A stretch of DNA of 64,000 nucleotides, taken from the NCBI RefSeq assembly GCF_000016665.1, contig NC_009523.1:186001-250000 (forward strand), read 5' to 3'. The stretch comes from Roseiflexus sp. RS-1. GTDB taxonomy: Bacteria > Chloroflexota > Chloroflexia > Chloroflexales > Roseiflexaceae. Shown piece by piece: positions 16,013 to 25,517 of this stretch. The notes under the pieces were generated by a model that saw only the letters and a list, made by a program, of their open reading frames with translations, did not search any database and was not told the origin of the DNA. Positions within the stretch are counted from its first letter, which is position 1. Each line of letters begins with the position of its first letter. The translations under genes were made by a program, and so were the position numbers.

Positions 16013-18902
16013 TGGCGGCAAACAACGCACGTTCCTGATTGGCGGCGGTTATGGCGTCTTCATTTCCCATCACAACGAGCGCAGCGTTTTCGCGCAGCAT
16101 GTCGAGCACATCGGCAAACGCACGGAAGTCGGCGGGCGTCGTGCCCAGCACCTCGTCGCGCACCTGCTGGCGATAGGCGTCATCATCACCGACGATATGG
16201 CGCGCCATTGCGGTAAAACCGCGTGCGTCGGGGAGCTGGTATGCGTCGAGTTCGGCGATGACGCCGATGATGGCGCGGGTCAACTCCTTCTCGCTCAATT
16301 CGAGCTGGCGCAAAAATTCGGCGGAACGGTCGTAGACCTCGATGGTGCGCAGCAGGTTGGGGTCGCGGTACGACGTGTAACTGAACATGCCGGATCGCGG
16401 GTCGAACGAGCAGAAGCCGCCGTAAGCGCCACCCTGCTCGCGGATCTGTTCCCATAGCCAGGTGGTCATCAGGTAGCGCGTCACCACCAGCGCCGAGCCG
16501 TGCAGCCGGTACCCCAGGCGATACAGGCTGGCGCCTTTGGCAACGTAGTTCACGTTTGCGGGAATGAGCAACCCTTCTGATGGTGCGCCGGGCTGCGGGT
16601 TCCACGCCGCCAGCACAGATTCGCCAGCGGGCAGCCGGTCAAGAAATGCTTCGAGACGGGGGCGGAACCGATCCCAACCGGCAGCGTCCACAGTCACGTT
16701 AACCAGCAGGGCGCTCCGATTGACCAGCAGGGTGCGCATCCGCTCCAGTACAGTGTATACTGTATCCCATTCCTCATCGATAGCCCGCTCGACACGCCGC
16801 AGGAAGAGGAGGTAGCTGACCCCGCCGATCTGTTCCGCTGCCCAGTCGGCTTCGTTGAACCGTGCGCGCAGGCGTGTGTTGACGACCGTGTGACCAGCCG
16901 GGATCAGGCTGGCTTCACGCGACGCACGTTCTTCGCGCACAATCTGGCGAATGCGGTCGCGGTTGTCAAGACGGGCGGAGTGCACAACGTCGTGCAGGAT
17001 GTCGAGCAGCGCATCGCTTTTCTCCAGAATTGCCTTCCCGCGCAGGAACAGCCAGGCGGCGCCATCACTCTGCCCACGCATCGCGGACGTGAACGTTTGG
17101 GGAAAGATGCCGCCGGTATCGCGCCCGATCCGCTGCGTCAACTGGATGATGTCGTCGTGCTGCGTGCCGGTTTCGAGGAGCGCACGCCCGAAAATAGTGA
17201 CATATGGGAGCAACTCCTGCGGCAGCGTGTGCAGGTTCATGCCAACGTCGATATACACGATCCCGTTGGTAAAAAGGTCGTGCAGCAGCACACGTGTTGC
17301 ACCGATGTGCATCTCTTCGGTAGGCGTTGTTTTGATCTTCCGGTCGAGATCGGCAATCGTCAGACTGGGGAGCAACGCAAGCGCCTCCGGCGGATCGGGC
17401 GTCTCCTGGATCTGCTTGAGACGCGCAGCGGTTGTGGCGATCTGTTCGATCTGTGCATCATCGAGGGTGGCGCGGATCGCCGCGAGGCGCTCACGCTCGG
17501 CAGCGTTCTGGCGATTGGTCAATTCAAGATCAGGCACGAGCACGACTGTTGTGCGGTGCGGATTGCGCAGGAGCCGCTCTTCGATCAGGCGCTCGAAGAA
17601 GCGCCCTCCGTTGTGCAGACGCTGCTTGACTGCGCGTAGCGGCGCCTCGAACATCAACGGCGCCAGTGGATCCTCGCCGTAGAGCCAGGTGTCGAGCGCA
17701 CGGAACAGCACGACCAGACCGCGTGGATACGAACCGGTGTTGTTCTCGCGCAACTGAAACTCGACCGTGTTGACTGCCGCTTCGATCGTTTGCGGATCGA
17801 TCCCGTCGTGCACCAGGCGTCCAAGCGTATCGATAATCATGTTCTCGACAGCGTGCACGTGTTCGCCTTTGACCCCTTTCAGACCCACGGTAAAGAACGT
17901 CTGACGCAGGCGGGCAAACCCCGAACCGGTGAGGTTCTCTCCCAGCCCGGAATCGATCAGGGCTTTGCGCAGCGGGGAAGCCGGCGTGCCGACCAGCGCA
18001 TGCTCCAGGATGTCGAGCGCCAGCGCTTCTTCAACATCGGGTGGATCGGGCAGGAGCCAGTTGACCGTCACCATATGTTTGTCGGCGCTGTTCGGACCGG
18101 CGGGATATGGAACCTCAAGGCGTTGCGGTTCGCGGAATGGCGGTTGCAACGGGATTGTCGCATCGACAGAAATGCGCTCGAAAGGCGCCAGCACGCGCTC
18201 CAGCAGGCGCAGGCGTTCTTCCGGGTCATCATCGCCGTAGAAGAAGATCAGGGCGTTGGAAGGATGGTAGTAGCGCTCATGAAACGCCCTGAACTGTTCG
18301 TAGGTCAGGTTTGGAATAACCGCCGGATCGCCGCCAGAGTCGACGCTGTAGATATGACCGGGGAACAGCGACCGTTGCACTGCAACATAGAGCACCCGGT
18401 CGGGTGAAGCATTGGCGCCCTTCATCTCGTTGAAGACCACGCCGCGGTATCCCAACGACCCGTCCTCATTCAGTTCATAGCGCCACCCTTCCTGCTGCAA
18501 CACCTCTGGCGTGATGCGCGGATGAAAGACGGCATCGAGGTAGACATCGATCAGATTGTAGAAATCCTTTGTATTTGTGGACGCAACCGGATAGACAGTT
18601 TTATCCGAAAAGGTGATGGCATTGAGGAATGTTTTGAGCGATCCTTTGAGCAACTCGACGAACGGCTTCTTCAATGGGTATTTCTCGGAGCCGCACAGGA
18701 CGCTGTGTTCGAGAATATGCGCCACGCCGGTCGAGTCGGGTGGCGGGGTACGGAAGGTAATCCCGAAGACCTTATTTTCGTCATCGTTGATCAGCGAAAG
18801 AAGTTCGGCGCCGGTGGCGACATGGCGATACAGACGCGCCAGGGTGTTCAACTCGGATATCTGCTGCTCACGGAGCAGTTCAAAGCCGTGTGTGATGTTC
18901 AT
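15996..18902 (-). CDS. M16C metalloprotease (presequence protease/PreP-like)
   Basis: 968 residues, the size of PreP/Cym1-type enzymes, which carry four M16 modules in one chain. The inverted zinc motif HxxEH is HILEH at 62-66, in the context [16 protein letters not shown] typical of this subfamily, followed by [21 protein letters not shown]. Known members degrade unstructured peptides in a closed chamber. No signal peptide is seen, so it acts in the cytoplasm. GAGG lies six bases before the ATG. Confidence 0.93.
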   Translation of the reverse strand: MNITHGFELLREQQISELNTLARLYRHVATGAELLSLINDDENKVFGITFRTPPPDSTGVAHILEHSVLCGSEKYPLKKPFVELLKGSLKTFLNAITFSDKTVYPVASTNTKDFYNLIDVYLDAVFHPRITPEVLQQEGWRYELNEDGSLGYRGVVFNEMKGANASPDRVLYVAVQRSLFPGHIYSVDSGGDPAVIPNLTYEQFRAFHERYYHPSNALIFFYGDDDPEERLRLLERVLAPFERISVDATIPLQPPFREPQRLEVPYPAGPNSADKHMVTVNWLLPDPPDVEEALALDILEHALVGTPASPLRKALIDSGLGENLTGSGFARLRQTFFTVGLKGVKGEHVHAVENMIIDTLGRLVHDGIDPQTIEAAVNTVEFQLRENNTGSYPRGLVVLFRALDTWLYGEDPLAPLMFEAPLRAVKQRLHNGGRFFERLIEERLLRNPHRTTVVLVPDLELTNRQNAAERERLAAIRATLDDAQIEQIATTAARLKQIQETPDPPEALALLPSLTIADLDRKIKTTPTEEMHIGATRVLLHDLFTNGIVYIDVGMNLHTLPQELLPYVTIFGRALLETGTQHDDIIQLTQRIGRDTGGIFPQTFTSAMRGQSDGAAWLFLRGKAILEKSDALLDILHDVVHSARLDNRDRIRQIVREERASREASLIPAGHTVVNTRLRARFNEADWAAEQIGGVSYLLFLRRVERAIDEEWDTVYTVLERMRTLLVNRSALLVNVTVDAAGWDRFRPRLEAFLDRLPAGESVLAAWNPQPGAPSEGLLIPANVNYVAKGASLYRLGYRLHGSALVVTRYLMTTWLWEQIREQGGAYGGFCSFDPRSGMFSYTSYRDPNLLRTIEVYDRSAEFLRQLELSEKELTRAIIGVIAELDAYQLPDARGFTAMARHIVGDDDAYRQQVRDEVLGTTPADFRAFADVLDMLRENAALVVMGNEDAITAANQERALFAAITRVL

Positions 18903-18977
18903 TGCTGCCTCAATTCATGAACGATGTTCAGGATTCTCAAGAATTGTACCAGATTTGGGTCAGCGGCGAAGGACTAC

Positions 18978-19138
18978 GAGAACCGAGAACTGAGGACCGG
19001 GAACCAAGAACCAAGAACCAAGAACTGAGAACTGAGAACTGAGAACTGAGAACTGAGAACCGGGAACCGGGAACCGGGAACTGAGAACCGGGAACCGGGA
19101 ACTGAGAACCGGGAACCGGGAACTGAGAACTGAGAACC
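18978..19138. repeat. Heptanucleotide tandem repeat
   Basis: About 23 copies of a 7-bp unit that alternates between gagaact, gggaacc and aagaacc, directly upstream of the M16C protease gene. The variants form higher-order blocks (gggaaccgggaactgagaacc). It is non-coding. Confidence 0.9.
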
Positions 19139-19495
19139 GTGCTTACTTACAGCATTTCTCAGATATGTTGACTGGCGTTTGTGTCTTCTGTGTCGCAGGC
19201 CGTGGGGCTAATATTGAGCATTTATTCCGCTATACCGGGCTAGCCGCGAGGCTGATGGAGATTGAGCAATTTATAGCAGTTCTCATAGAGGTTGAACCTC
19301 CTCGGACGACCGCGGCACGTGCGGGCTCAAGCCCTCCCTGAGCGCACGGAAGCCCCTGCGGGGCTGGCGTTTCGGTTATCCTTGCCATATTCCGGGGGAC
19401 CGGGGTTGATCCAGCCCGCAGGGCTTGCCCGACCTCAGCCAGGGCTTATGGAGATTGATCATTTATTCCGCTCTACCGCGCTAGCCGTGGGGCTG

Positions 19496-19611
19496 ATGGA
19501 GATTGAAAATTAAATCCGCTATACTGCGCTAGCCGTGGGGCTGAAGCCCTCGGCTAACCAGGGCAAAGCCCGCCTGCGCGGGCTATACCGGATTATTTAT
19601 TCAAAGACCAT
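19496..19611. repeat. Family B 116-bp repeat unit (inverse orientation)
   Basis: Runs from atggagattgaaaattaa to tattcaaagaccat, the reverse complement arrangement of the unit at 691-805, with the same two palindromes. Confidence 0.75.
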
Positions 19612-19714
19612 CAGCCCGCCGGAGGCGAAGATGGAACGCTCCAGAAATCCAGTCAAGGGTTCAACGTATCTGAGAACTGCTATAATCCGGTATTCGCCTC
19701 GTGCCGTCGGGCTA

Positions 19715-19830
19715 ATGGAGATTGAGAATATAATCCGGTATGCGCCGCATGCCGTCGGGCTGAAGCCCTCGGCTATACGGGGCAAAGCCCGCCTGCGCGG
19801 GCTAGACCGGACTTAATTCTTAAAGATCAT
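19715..19830. repeat. Family B 116-bp repeat unit (inverse orientation)
   Basis: Runs from atggagattgagaatata to cttaaagatcat, with the same length and palindromes as the copy at 19496. Confidence 0.75.
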
Positions 19831-20010
19831 AAGCCCCCGGCTATGCAGGGCAAAGCCCGCCTGCGCGGGCGAGAGCGGAGGAATTGCTCAACAACCATAT
19901 TGAGATATTCAGGCGCTCAGTCCAAATGAATCGGCGCTGAGCGGCATCATGTAGCATCGAGGACAGGGCAGCATCATGCTGCGACAGGAGAGCGTATGAG
20001 CGGCCATCGA

Positions 20011-20211
20011 TCACTCACGTGCAGTACGCGCCTGTTCCGGCGGGCAGAGGTCGTCCGCATAGGAACAGAACACACAGCAATCGCCCGGCTTGGGGCGCAG
20101 CAGCGCGCCACACTGCGGGCAGGGATACACAACGACGCACGCATCGTCGGGCATCAGCGCATCGCTGTCGTTGTGACAGATCGGACAATGGAGCACGGTT
20201 TCATGTTTCAT
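20011..20211 (-). CDS. Small zinc-ribbon protein (GDCCVFCSY type)
   Basis: 66 residues with CPICHND, YPCPQCGALLRPKPGDCCVFCSYAD: four CxxC-like pairs that would bind zinc. The GDCCVFCSYG motif marks a widespread family of small conserved proteins of unknown function, often seen near metal-response genes. CAGG lies before the ATG. It ends the short transcription unit started by the gene at 20610. Confidence 0.75.
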   Translation of the reverse strand: MKHETVLHCPICHNDSDALMPDDACVVVYPCPQCGALLRPKPGDCCVFCSYADDLCPPEQARTARE

Positions 20212-20214
20212 ACG

Positions 20215-20610
20215 TTACCTGCCATAACCTGCTGTTGGCGTCGGTGACTTTTGCGCGAGGATCTGTCCGAGAAGAAAACGGTAGATCCAGGCGGCTTTGT
20301 CTGGACCGCGAAATTCGAATGCGAACCGACCAAAAGCGGTCAGAATGATAATCTCACCACTCTGAAAGATCATCCCTTCGTCCGCCACTGCGACTCCCAG
20401 GATATTCTGGTACGGTAGAGAGACCATCATCCGTTTCTTTGCGATGATCCCCTGATCGTAAAAGATGAGCCGACGATCGGTTATGCCGACGAATCCGGTG
20501 CCGATACCTTTGCAGTCGTAGACGGCATACAGCGTCTCTCCTGGAAGCAGATACGTCACGATTTGGCGGTATTGCGTTTCATTATCATAGACTGGCCACC
20601 CTGACGACAT
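20215..20610 (-). CDS. Bacterial PH-like domain protein
   Basis: 131 residues from the ATG at 20610, which follows GGAGG; a longer frame to 20775 lacks support. The sequence GTGFVGITDRRLIFYDQG resembles the bPH/GRAM-type domains that start with a conserved ITDRRLIF-like strand. It is beta-rich with a C-terminal helix (AAWIYRFLLGQIL). It precedes the zinc-ribbon gene by three bases, so they form an operon. Role unknown. Confidence 0.6.
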   Translation of the reverse strand: MSSGWPVYDNETQYRQIVTYLLPGETLYAVYDCKGIGTGFVGITDRRLIFYDQGIIAKKRMMVSLPYQNILGVAVADEGMIFQSGEIIILTAFGRFAFEFRGPDKAAWIYRFLLGQILAQKSPTPTAGYGR

Positions 20611-20801
20611 AGGACCTCCCGCACGCTTCCTCATGTTCGGATTATACAGCACATCGAAAAGCGTGTCACTGCCGGGCATGCACTCTACGGCTACGCGATG
20701 CTTATGCGCGGCGCTCTCCACGACGCTGCACGTCAGGAAACGTCGCACGATCTGCGGGCAGGTTTCGCTTCTCAATAGTACGCCTGTGAGCAGTTAACCG
20801 A

Positions 20802-20830
20802 TTGACCGGGATTCATTCCAGGGTTATAAT
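20802..20830 (+). promoter_or_regulatory. Sigma70-type promoter for the receiver gene
   Basis: TTGACC at 20802-20807, 17-base spacer, TATAAT at 20825-20830. It points to the single-domain response regulator starting at 20865. Confidence 0.75.
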
Positions 20831-20864
20831 GCGCAACATAGCAAGCAATCCCCAAAAATGCCCG

Positions 20865-21227
20865 ATGCGCATTCTGATCGTCGATGACAACCGTGATATT
20901 CTCGATCTCGTGCAGCGCGTTCTGCTGGCAGAAGGGCACGAGATCATCACTGCTCGCAACGGGGTGGAAGCGCTTCAGCGCGAAGCGGAGTATACGCCGG
21001 ATCTGATCGTGCTCGACATCAACCTGCCCTTTCTGGATGGATGGGAAGTCTGTCGGCAGATCAAGGCGCGCCGTTCTGTGCCGGTCATTATCCTTTCGGT
21101 GCGTGCCGAAGCAGTCGATCTGGAACGCAGTCGCGCCGCTGGCGCCGACGATCATGTCCTCAAACCGTTTGACCTCGATGATCTGGTCAACCGGATTGCC
21201 CGCCTGACAAACACGCTTCCGGGATAA
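20865..21227 (+). CDS. Single-domain response regulator (CheY-like)
   Basis: About 120 residues from the ATG at 20865 (MRILIVDDN); a longer frame begins inside the -10 hexamer and is discounted. It has the acidic pair IVDDN, phospho-acceptor LIVLDINLP, the Thr/Ser position in VIILSVRAE and the Lys in HVLKPFD. There is no output domain, so it must act through a partner, possibly the adjacent rsbS-rsbT switch. Confidence 0.88.
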   Translation: MRILIVDDNRDILDLVQRVLLAEGHEIITARNGVEALQREAEYTPDLIVLDINLPFLDGWEVCRQIKARRSVPVIILSVRAEAVDLERSRAAGADDHVLKPFDLDDLVNRIARLTNTLPG

Positions 21228-21234
21228 AAGCGAA

Positions 21235-21275
21235 AGCGCCGAAGAGACAGAGCGGATGATAGTCTCTCCGGCGCT
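21235..21275. terminator. Hairpin between convergent receiver and rsbT genes
   Basis: A 14-bp stem with one mismatch: agcgccgaagagac at 21235-21248 pairs with gtctctccggcgct at 21262-21275. On the minus strand it is followed by a T-rich tail (ttcgcttttatcc), fitting termination of the rsbS-rsbT transcript. Confidence 0.55.
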
Positions 21276-21303
21276 GCGGTATGCCTGAACCATCGACCGC
21301 GAT

Positions 21304-21705
21304 TCAGGTGCGCCATTTGCGGCAGTGGATGATCGTCCCCTGACCTTCAGCGGATTTGATATCAAATTCATCCATCAGACGCCTGGCGCCGGGCAACCCC
21401 ATCCCCATGCCGCGCGACGTACTGTAGCCATCCTGCATAACGAGATCGATGTCGGCGATGCCGGGTCCCTGGTCTTCACAAATAATTTCGATCCCTTTGC
21501 GCCCGCCGCGCTCGATCTCACGAATCGTCACCGTTCCGGTGCCAGCGTAGAGGAAGATATTCCGCGCCAGTTCACTGACGGCGGTCGCAATGCGCGCCTG
21601 ATCGATCGCACCGAAACCGAGCGCCTTCGCAGTGTCACGGGCCAGGGTGCGAGCGATCACGATATCGAGGTCGCTACGGATCGGCGCAACCTTAGCCTGT
21701 GCCAT
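21304..21705 (-). CDS. rsbT: RsbT-like serine/threonine kinase (anti-sigma type)
   Basis: 133 residues of the GHKL fold: the N-box SELARNIFLYAG, G1 CEDQGPGIAD and G2 GMGMGLPGARRLMDEF are all present, and the size equals RsbT. In the characterised stressosome pathway RsbT phosphorylates RsbS and, once released, activates an RsbU phosphatase. The start overlaps the rsbS 3' end by 14 bases, the usual coupled arrangement. No rsbR or rsbU is in the window. Confidence 0.85.
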   Translation of the reverse strand: MAQAKVAPIRSDLDIVIARTLARDTAKALGFGAIDQARIATAVSELARNIFLYAGTGTVTIREIERGGRKGIEIICEDQGPGIADIDLVMQDGYSTSRGMGMGLPGARRLMDEFDIKSAEGQGTIIHCRKWRT

Positions 21706-22075
21706 CGGCGTCCTCCTCAGCCTGTCGGCGGAGCATCGCCAGACCTTTCTCGAGATTGAGCGCGGTCATCACACCGGTCAACTCCAACCCCAGTTCCACC
21801 AGCGTGATCGCCACTGCCGGTTGAAGCCCGGTAATGACCACCTTCGTCCCCATCAGGCCGGCCATCGAAGCAATATCACTGATCAGACGCCCGATAAAAC
21901 TGTCGACAACATCGACAGCGGTGAGATCGACGATCAAGCCGCGTGCTTTGGTATCGTAGATCTTCTGGAGCAGATCATCCTTGAACTGCACGGCTGAAGC
22001 ATCGTGCAACGCCACCTGAATGGAAGCAATAAGCACATCGCCGATCTTGAGAATGGGTATCCTGAGGCTTTCCAA
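21692..22075 (-). CDS. rsbS: RsbS-like STAS-domain protein
   Basis: 127 residues from a TTG at 22075, chosen because AGGAGG lies five bases upstream; it gives LESLRIPILKIGDVLIASIQ, the usual RsbS N-terminus. A longer frame to 22204 adds a Cys-rich stretch not seen in the family. The STAS motif VDVVDSFIGRLISDIASMAGLMG contains the conserved phosphorylatable serine. It is paired with rsbT and would act as a stressosome scaffold in the cytoplasm. Confidence 0.85.
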   Translation of the reverse strand: MESLRIPILKIGDVLIASIQVALHDASAVQFKDDLLQKIYDTKARGLIVDLTAVDVVDSFIGRLISDIASMAGLMGTKVVITGLQPAVAITLVELGLELTGVMTALNLEKGLAMLRRQAEEDADGTG

Positions 22076-22321
22076 CGAGACCTCCTGCACCCTCGTGGGA
22101 ATATCCCTGAAACCGGGAGGTTGCCAGGGAAGACGGTTGCCAACAATGCGACACGCTGAACATGATAGACACTCGTTGCCGTCATAATGCCCGACTGAAC
22201 ACAATTATAATCCAGGAGCACTATGCCCGTCTATGCGCTAACAGTCCTGCTGTGTGGATAGGTATACCTTTCGCCGTATAGTATACTACCACCGGAAACC
22301 GGTGCATTACCAGAGGTTGCC

Positions 22322-22759
22322 ATGCCAGCCATCACGCGCGATTTTACTGCGACCACGTTTGTTGTTCACGAACGACGCACGCTGCTGTTGTTGCATCGCA
22401 AACTGAATATGTGGCTGCCACCCGGCGGACACATCGACCCGCACGAACTGCCAGACGAGGCTGCCATTCGTGAGGTGCGCGAAGAAGCCGGGCTTGAAGT
22501 GGAACTGCTGATGACCGGCAGCGTGCTCGGCAACGTTCGCGTGCTTCCGCAACCGTACTGCATCTTGTTGGAAGATATTGCGCCAGGACATCAGCATATT
22601 GATCTGATCTACTTTGCACGGGTACGCGGAGGTGTGTTGAATCCTTCTGAACGCGAGACGCAGGCGGCGCGCTGGGTGACATGGGAAGAACTGGATGCGC
22701 CTGATATTTCTGAAGATATTCGCGAGTTAGGACGGCGTGCCATCGAACTGTGCAGTTGA
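22322..22759 (+). CDS. NUDIX hydrolase
   Basis: 145 residues. The Nudix box is complete: G-x5-E-x7-REVREEAGL, starting at GHIDPHE and ending EEAGLE. It is preceded by WLPPGG, as in phosphohydrolases that sanitise nucleotides. The substrate cannot be read from the sequence. AGAGGTTGCC lies before the ATG. The SRP RNA terminator lies on the other strand immediately downstream. Confidence 0.88.
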   Translation: MPAITRDFTATTFVVHERRTLLLLHRKLNMWLPPGGHIDPHELPDEAAIREVREEAGLEVELLMTGSVLGNVRVLPQPYCILLEDIAPGHQHIDLIYFARVRGGVLNPSERETQAARWVTWEELDAPDISEDIRELGRRAIELCS

Positions 22760-22765
22760 ACTGAG

Positions 22766-22793
22766 AAAAAACCGACGCCCTGCGCTGCGCCGG
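22766..22793 (-). terminator. Rho-independent terminator of SRP RNA
   Basis: On the minus strand ccggcgc pairs with gcgtcgg (one G-U pair) across an eight-base loop, followed by six T residues. It lies about 10 bases after the RNA's 3' end. Confidence 0.7.
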
Positions 22794-22802
22794 TTGTTGT
22801 CA

Positions 22803-22892
22803 GACACCGCGGGACACCCAGAGGAACTCGCCTACCGTTGCTACCTCTCGGTCCTGGCGGGGTTCGGCAAGTATCTGCCGCCCCGCGGTGCA
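22803..22892 (-). ncRNA. ffs: Signal recognition particle (4.5S) RNA
   Basis: On the minus strand the sequence holds the conserved domain IV core: ccgccaggaccgagagg then agcaacggtaggcg, with the AGCA asymmetric-loop motif and a GAGA tetraloop in place of the common GGAA. The ends cacgcggg-like (caccgcggg, 22882-22890) and cccgcggtg (22805-22813 complement) pair perfectly over nine bases, closing a rod of about 90 nt. This RNA binds Ffh to target membrane proteins. It has its own promoter and terminator. Confidence 0.82.
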
Positions 22893-22898
22893 GCGCAC

Positions 22899-22927
22899 AT
22901 TATAGCGTGTCCGCTGCTGCTGCGCAA
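22899..22927 (-). promoter_or_regulatory. Promoter of SRP RNA
   Basis: Minus strand TTGCGC (22922-22927), 17-base spacer, TATAAT (22899-22904); the RNA 5' end follows about 7 bases later. Confidence 0.75.
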
Positions 22928-23009
22928 CTTATCTTTCGATTGGCGATTGCCTTCGCCTTCGCTTTGCTTGACATCCCGCGCACAGAGTGCTACCATATAT
23001 CTCGCAGAA

Positions 23010-23086
23010 GGGCGGTTAGCTCAGTTGGTTAGAGCGCCACGTTGACATCGTGGAGGTCACTGGTTCGAGTCCAGTATCGCCCACCA
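23010..23086 (+). tRNA. tRNA-Val(GAC)
   Basis: A complete cloverleaf: acceptor gggcggt/atcgccc, D arm gctc/gagc, anticodon arm ccacg-ttgacat-cgtgg with anticodon GAC, T arm actgg-ttcgagt-ccagt, and encoded CCA. GAC reads GUC valine codons. Confidence 0.95.
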
Positions 23087-23180
23087 GCGCCAGAAATGAG
23101 AACTGGACATGAGGCAGATCGTCTCACATCCGGTTCTCGTTTCTTTGTTTATAGGGCTGAGACGCAGTTCTCAATGCTCC

Positions 23181-23534
23181 ATGAAACGAATAGTGCGCGT
23201 TTTGTTTCTGAGTCTCCTGTTGATTTGCCCCGCGTGCGAGCGTGGGCGCATGTTTCGTTCACGTTTTACGATGAATGTGCGTTGCCCGGTGTGCGGCATG
23301 GTGTTCGAGCGTGGCGCGGGGGAGTTCAGCGGCGGGATGGCGATCAACACGGTTGCCACCTCTTCGGTAGCGGTGACCGGCGCTGCGCTGGCTTTTTTCA
23401 CCGATCTGCCGGTGTTGCCGCTGATCCTGGCGCTGACCCTGGTCTCAACGGTTTTTGCCCTCTGGTTCTACCGCCACGCCCGTGCGCTGTGGGCGGGCAT
23501 TCTGTTTCTCACCGGTTCAGTACGGGAAGATTGA
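23181..23534 (+). CDS. DUF983-like membrane protein
   Basis: 117 residues from the ATG at 23181; an in-frame start at 23109 would add 24 residues right after the tRNA. The order CPACERGRMFRSRF, then CPVCGMVFERGAGEFSGGM, then two transmembrane helices (TNTVATSSVAVTGAALAFF-like and LPLILALTLVSTVFALWFY) is that of DUF983. The two CxxC pairs would bind metal on the cytoplasmic side. The function is unknown. Confidence 0.75.
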   Translation: MKRIVRVLFLSLLLICPACERGRMFRSRFTMNVRCPVCGMVFERGAGEFSGGMAINTVATSSVAVTGAALAFFTDLPVLPLILALTLVSTVFALWFYRHARALWAGILFLTGSVRED

Positions 23535-23536
23535 CA

Positions 23537-24004
23537 ATGACCATCAGTGATGCTCTCCGCGATGTTGTGGTGCGGTTGGTACTCGAGCGCCCGGCAGCGC
23601 GGCGATCAATTTCTGCGTGGGCGGATGCGCTTGCTGCGTCTGGCGCGAAACTCAAGGCGCGTATGGCTGCGAGCGCTGACACGCCTGCCAACCGACGCCA
23701 GCTCCGGCACATTATCGGGCTGGAACGCTGGGGGCAGCGTCGTATGCGCGTTGCGCTCGGTGAGCCGTTCATCAACGACGAGATGGATGGGTATCAACCG
23801 CCAGCGGATCTGAACCTGGCGGAACTGATCGATGTGTTTCTCAATACACGCGACGAAACAGTGCAGATCGCGCGACAGTGCGCCGCCGATCCCCGCGCTG
23901 AGACAGCACTCGTGCGGCACAATCAGTTGGGACCGCTCAGCATTCGAGGGTGGCTGCGGTATCTCGATATGCACGCCAGTCTGGAAGCCCGTCGTTTGCG
24001 CTGA
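23537..24004 (+). CDS. DinB-like (DUF664/DinB_2) domain protein
   Basis: 155 residues starting MTISDALRD. A four-helix pattern with LRHIIGLERWGQRRMRVALG, LIDVFLNTRDETVQ and a C-terminal [21 protein letters not shown] resembles DinB-family bundles, where the late WL-Y---H segment gives a metal-ligand histidine. It starts two bases after the DUF983 gene stop, and its 3' end overlaps the convergent nuclease gene by 68 bases. Substrate unknown. Confidence 0.7.
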   Translation: MTISDALRDVVVRLVLERPAARRSISAWADALAASGAKLKARMAASADTPANRRQLRHIIGLERWGQRRMRVALGEPFINDEMDGYQPPADLNLAELIDVFLNTRDETVQIARQCAADPRAETALVRHNQLGPLSIRGWLRYLDMHASLEARRLR

Positions 24005-25517
24005 TTGAGCCAACAAAGGCTTCGAGCCAGCGCCAGACTGCCGCCAGCGCCTCGACATCGGCGATCAGGTAGACGATTGCCGGTGCAAGCATCTCGATGG
24101 CGGCAAGCGGAGAGGGCTGCCGAACCCAGCGTTGGTACGCTTCCCAGGCCAGTGTCCAGTGGTCTGCGCCAGGGGACCAGGTGCATCCGAGCCAGCGCGC
24201 AATAGCTTTCAACCCGCCGCCGCGCTGATCGCTCAGGCGAGGTGTGGGAAGCACGACTCGCACGCCAAGTTCATGCCGGGCATCGACCAGGAGCGGCGCA
24301 AGTTTCCGATGCACCGACGGTTCGGCGCTCTGTTCGAGCATCAGGCGCTCTGCTTCGCCCCAGTGCGCCAGCCTGCCGCCTCTTTCCTGGACGGCGGCGA
24401 GGACGCGCCGCCATCCCTCCCGAACATCCGGCGCCAGGATGAGCGGCACGCCGTTCAATGCGGTGGAGCGCCCATCCGAGGTTGGATCGACGACAATGAT
24501 CATGCGGTCGCCCGGCGCGCCTGCCAGACCGAATGCCCACGGTTCACGAGTCAGCGGGTCGCTTTCGATGTCGAGAAAGAAACCGACGTGGGGGAGCTGC
24601 GGAGCGCCAGTGCTGGTTGGTTGTGGTTGGTCGCTGAGCAGCGCCTGCGCCTGCAATCGCAGGCGCTCGCCACCATAGGGCAGACGATCCGGCAGCGTTG
24701 CAAGAACGCCAGGTTCGAGCGTCACAACCTGTTCTATCCGATGGATGCCGCGCTGACGCAGCGCAATCCCCTGCCGGCGGCTCAATCCGGGAAGGAGTGC
24801 GATGTCGCGCGTTTCGCGCGCAGCCGCATCGCACGCCGTTCGCCAGGTGCAGAAAGGGCAATGGTCGTTGTCGAACCAGACAGGCGGGGCTTCTCTGGTT
24901 GCGATGACGGCAGCGCGCCAGACCTGAGCGGTGAATGGGGCGAGCGACGCAGATTGGCGTTTGACGAGCGCCGGTCCGTCCCCGCTGGCGCCGAGCCACA
25001 ACTCGCCAGGCGGATCGATCGCTTCCCCCTGGGTCTGCCGCACCAACCACCGCCATGCGTCGAGCAGCAACCGATCCCAGCGTGTCGGGCGGGTGTGCAA
25101 CACAATCGCCACCGGGCGATAGGACCACGCGCCGGATGTGGTAGCGGTGCGGATCAGCAGGTCGGGAGCGCCGCGTAGCGTGTGGTCGGCGAGAGGCGCT
25201 TCGAGCGCGGCGCCGGCAATCGCTGCCGCACCGCGTTGCATCAACCGGCGGGTCTGGATGACACGCTCAGACCAGTCAAGTGCGGACAGGTCTTCAAGAT
25301 TCGGAATCCCGGCGAGGATGCGCTGTTTGTGGGCAGCACGAAGCGCCATCCGCGCACGCGCATCGGCGGTGGGTGTTACCGGAGGCGGATGAACAGAACG
25401 TTGATCAAGCCAGATCCGACGTTCGCAGCGCGCCAGCCATGCCAGATCGTCGGCGTCGATCCAGGAGGGAGGGAAAGATGGAACTGTTGTGACCGGCTGG
25501 GGTTGCTCGTTGGTCAT
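23937..25517 (-). CDS. RecB/Cas4-like Fe-S nuclease fused to RNase H-like exonuclease domain (TM0106 type)
   Basis: 526 residues. The N-terminal half shows cysteines in [11 protein letters not shown] and [12 protein letters not shown], the pattern of a Cas4/AddB-type iron-sulphur cluster around a RecB-like nuclease core. The C-terminal half begins [19 protein letters not shown], the first acidic motif of an RNase H-like (RNase_H_2) exonuclease domain, with later acids in [12 protein letters not shown]. Its ATG overlaps the stop of the cysteine desulfurase gene, a natural partner for Fe-S assembly. No CRISPR array is nearby, so a general DNA-processing role is more likely than a Cas role. Confidence 0.78.
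   Translation of the reverse strand: MTNEQPQPVTTVPSFPPSWIDADDLAWLARCERRIWLDQRSVHPPPVTPTADARARMALRAAHKQRILAGIPNLEDLSALDWSERVIQTRRLMQRGAAAIAGAALEAPLADHTLRGAPDLLIRTATTSGAWSYRPVAIVLHTRPTRWDRLLLDAWRWLVRQTQGEAIDPPGELWLGASGDGPALVKRQSASLAPFTAQVWRAAVIATREAPPVWFDNDHCPFCTWRTACDAAARETRDIALLPGLSRRQGIALRQRGIHRIEQVVTLEPGVLATLPDRLPYGGERLRLQAQALLSDQPQPTSTGAPQLPHVGFFLDIESDPLTREPWAFGLAGAPGDRMIIVVDPTSDGRSTALNGVPLILAPDVREGWRRVLAAVQERGGRLAHWGEAERLMLEQSAEPSVHRKLAPLLVDARHELGVRVVLPTPRLSDQRGGGLKAIARWLGCTWSPGADHWTLAWEAYQRWVRQPSPLAAIEMLAPAIVYLIADVEALAAVWRWLEAFVGSISANDGLPDWRAYRDTAATLEC

Larger units (their letters stand above)
19139..20010. repeat. Repeat-filled intergenic region
   Basis: Contains truncated family A ends (19146-19166; 19273-19292 inverted; 19653-19685), a half family B unit (19448-19495) and two full family B units. 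Short frames within it are repeat translations. No gene is supported. Confidence 0.7.

Noticed and set aside
18978-19138. Possible CRISPR array
   Set aside because: The repeat unit is 7 bp with no spacers and no cas genes.
20611-20775. N-terminal extension of the PH-like protein (MRSETCPQIV...)
   Set aside because: A strong GGAGG site supports the ATG at 20610; the extension is rich in Cys/Arg and unlike the domain.
22222-22260. 12-codon plus-strand frame after AGGAG (MPVYALTVLLCG), a possible leader peptide before NUDIX
   Set aside because: Too short to judge; no attenuator structure or reason for a leader was seen.
23937-25517. Cas4 call for the Fe-S nuclease
   Set aside because: It carries an extra RNase H-like domain and lies in a metabolic operon with no cas genes or array.
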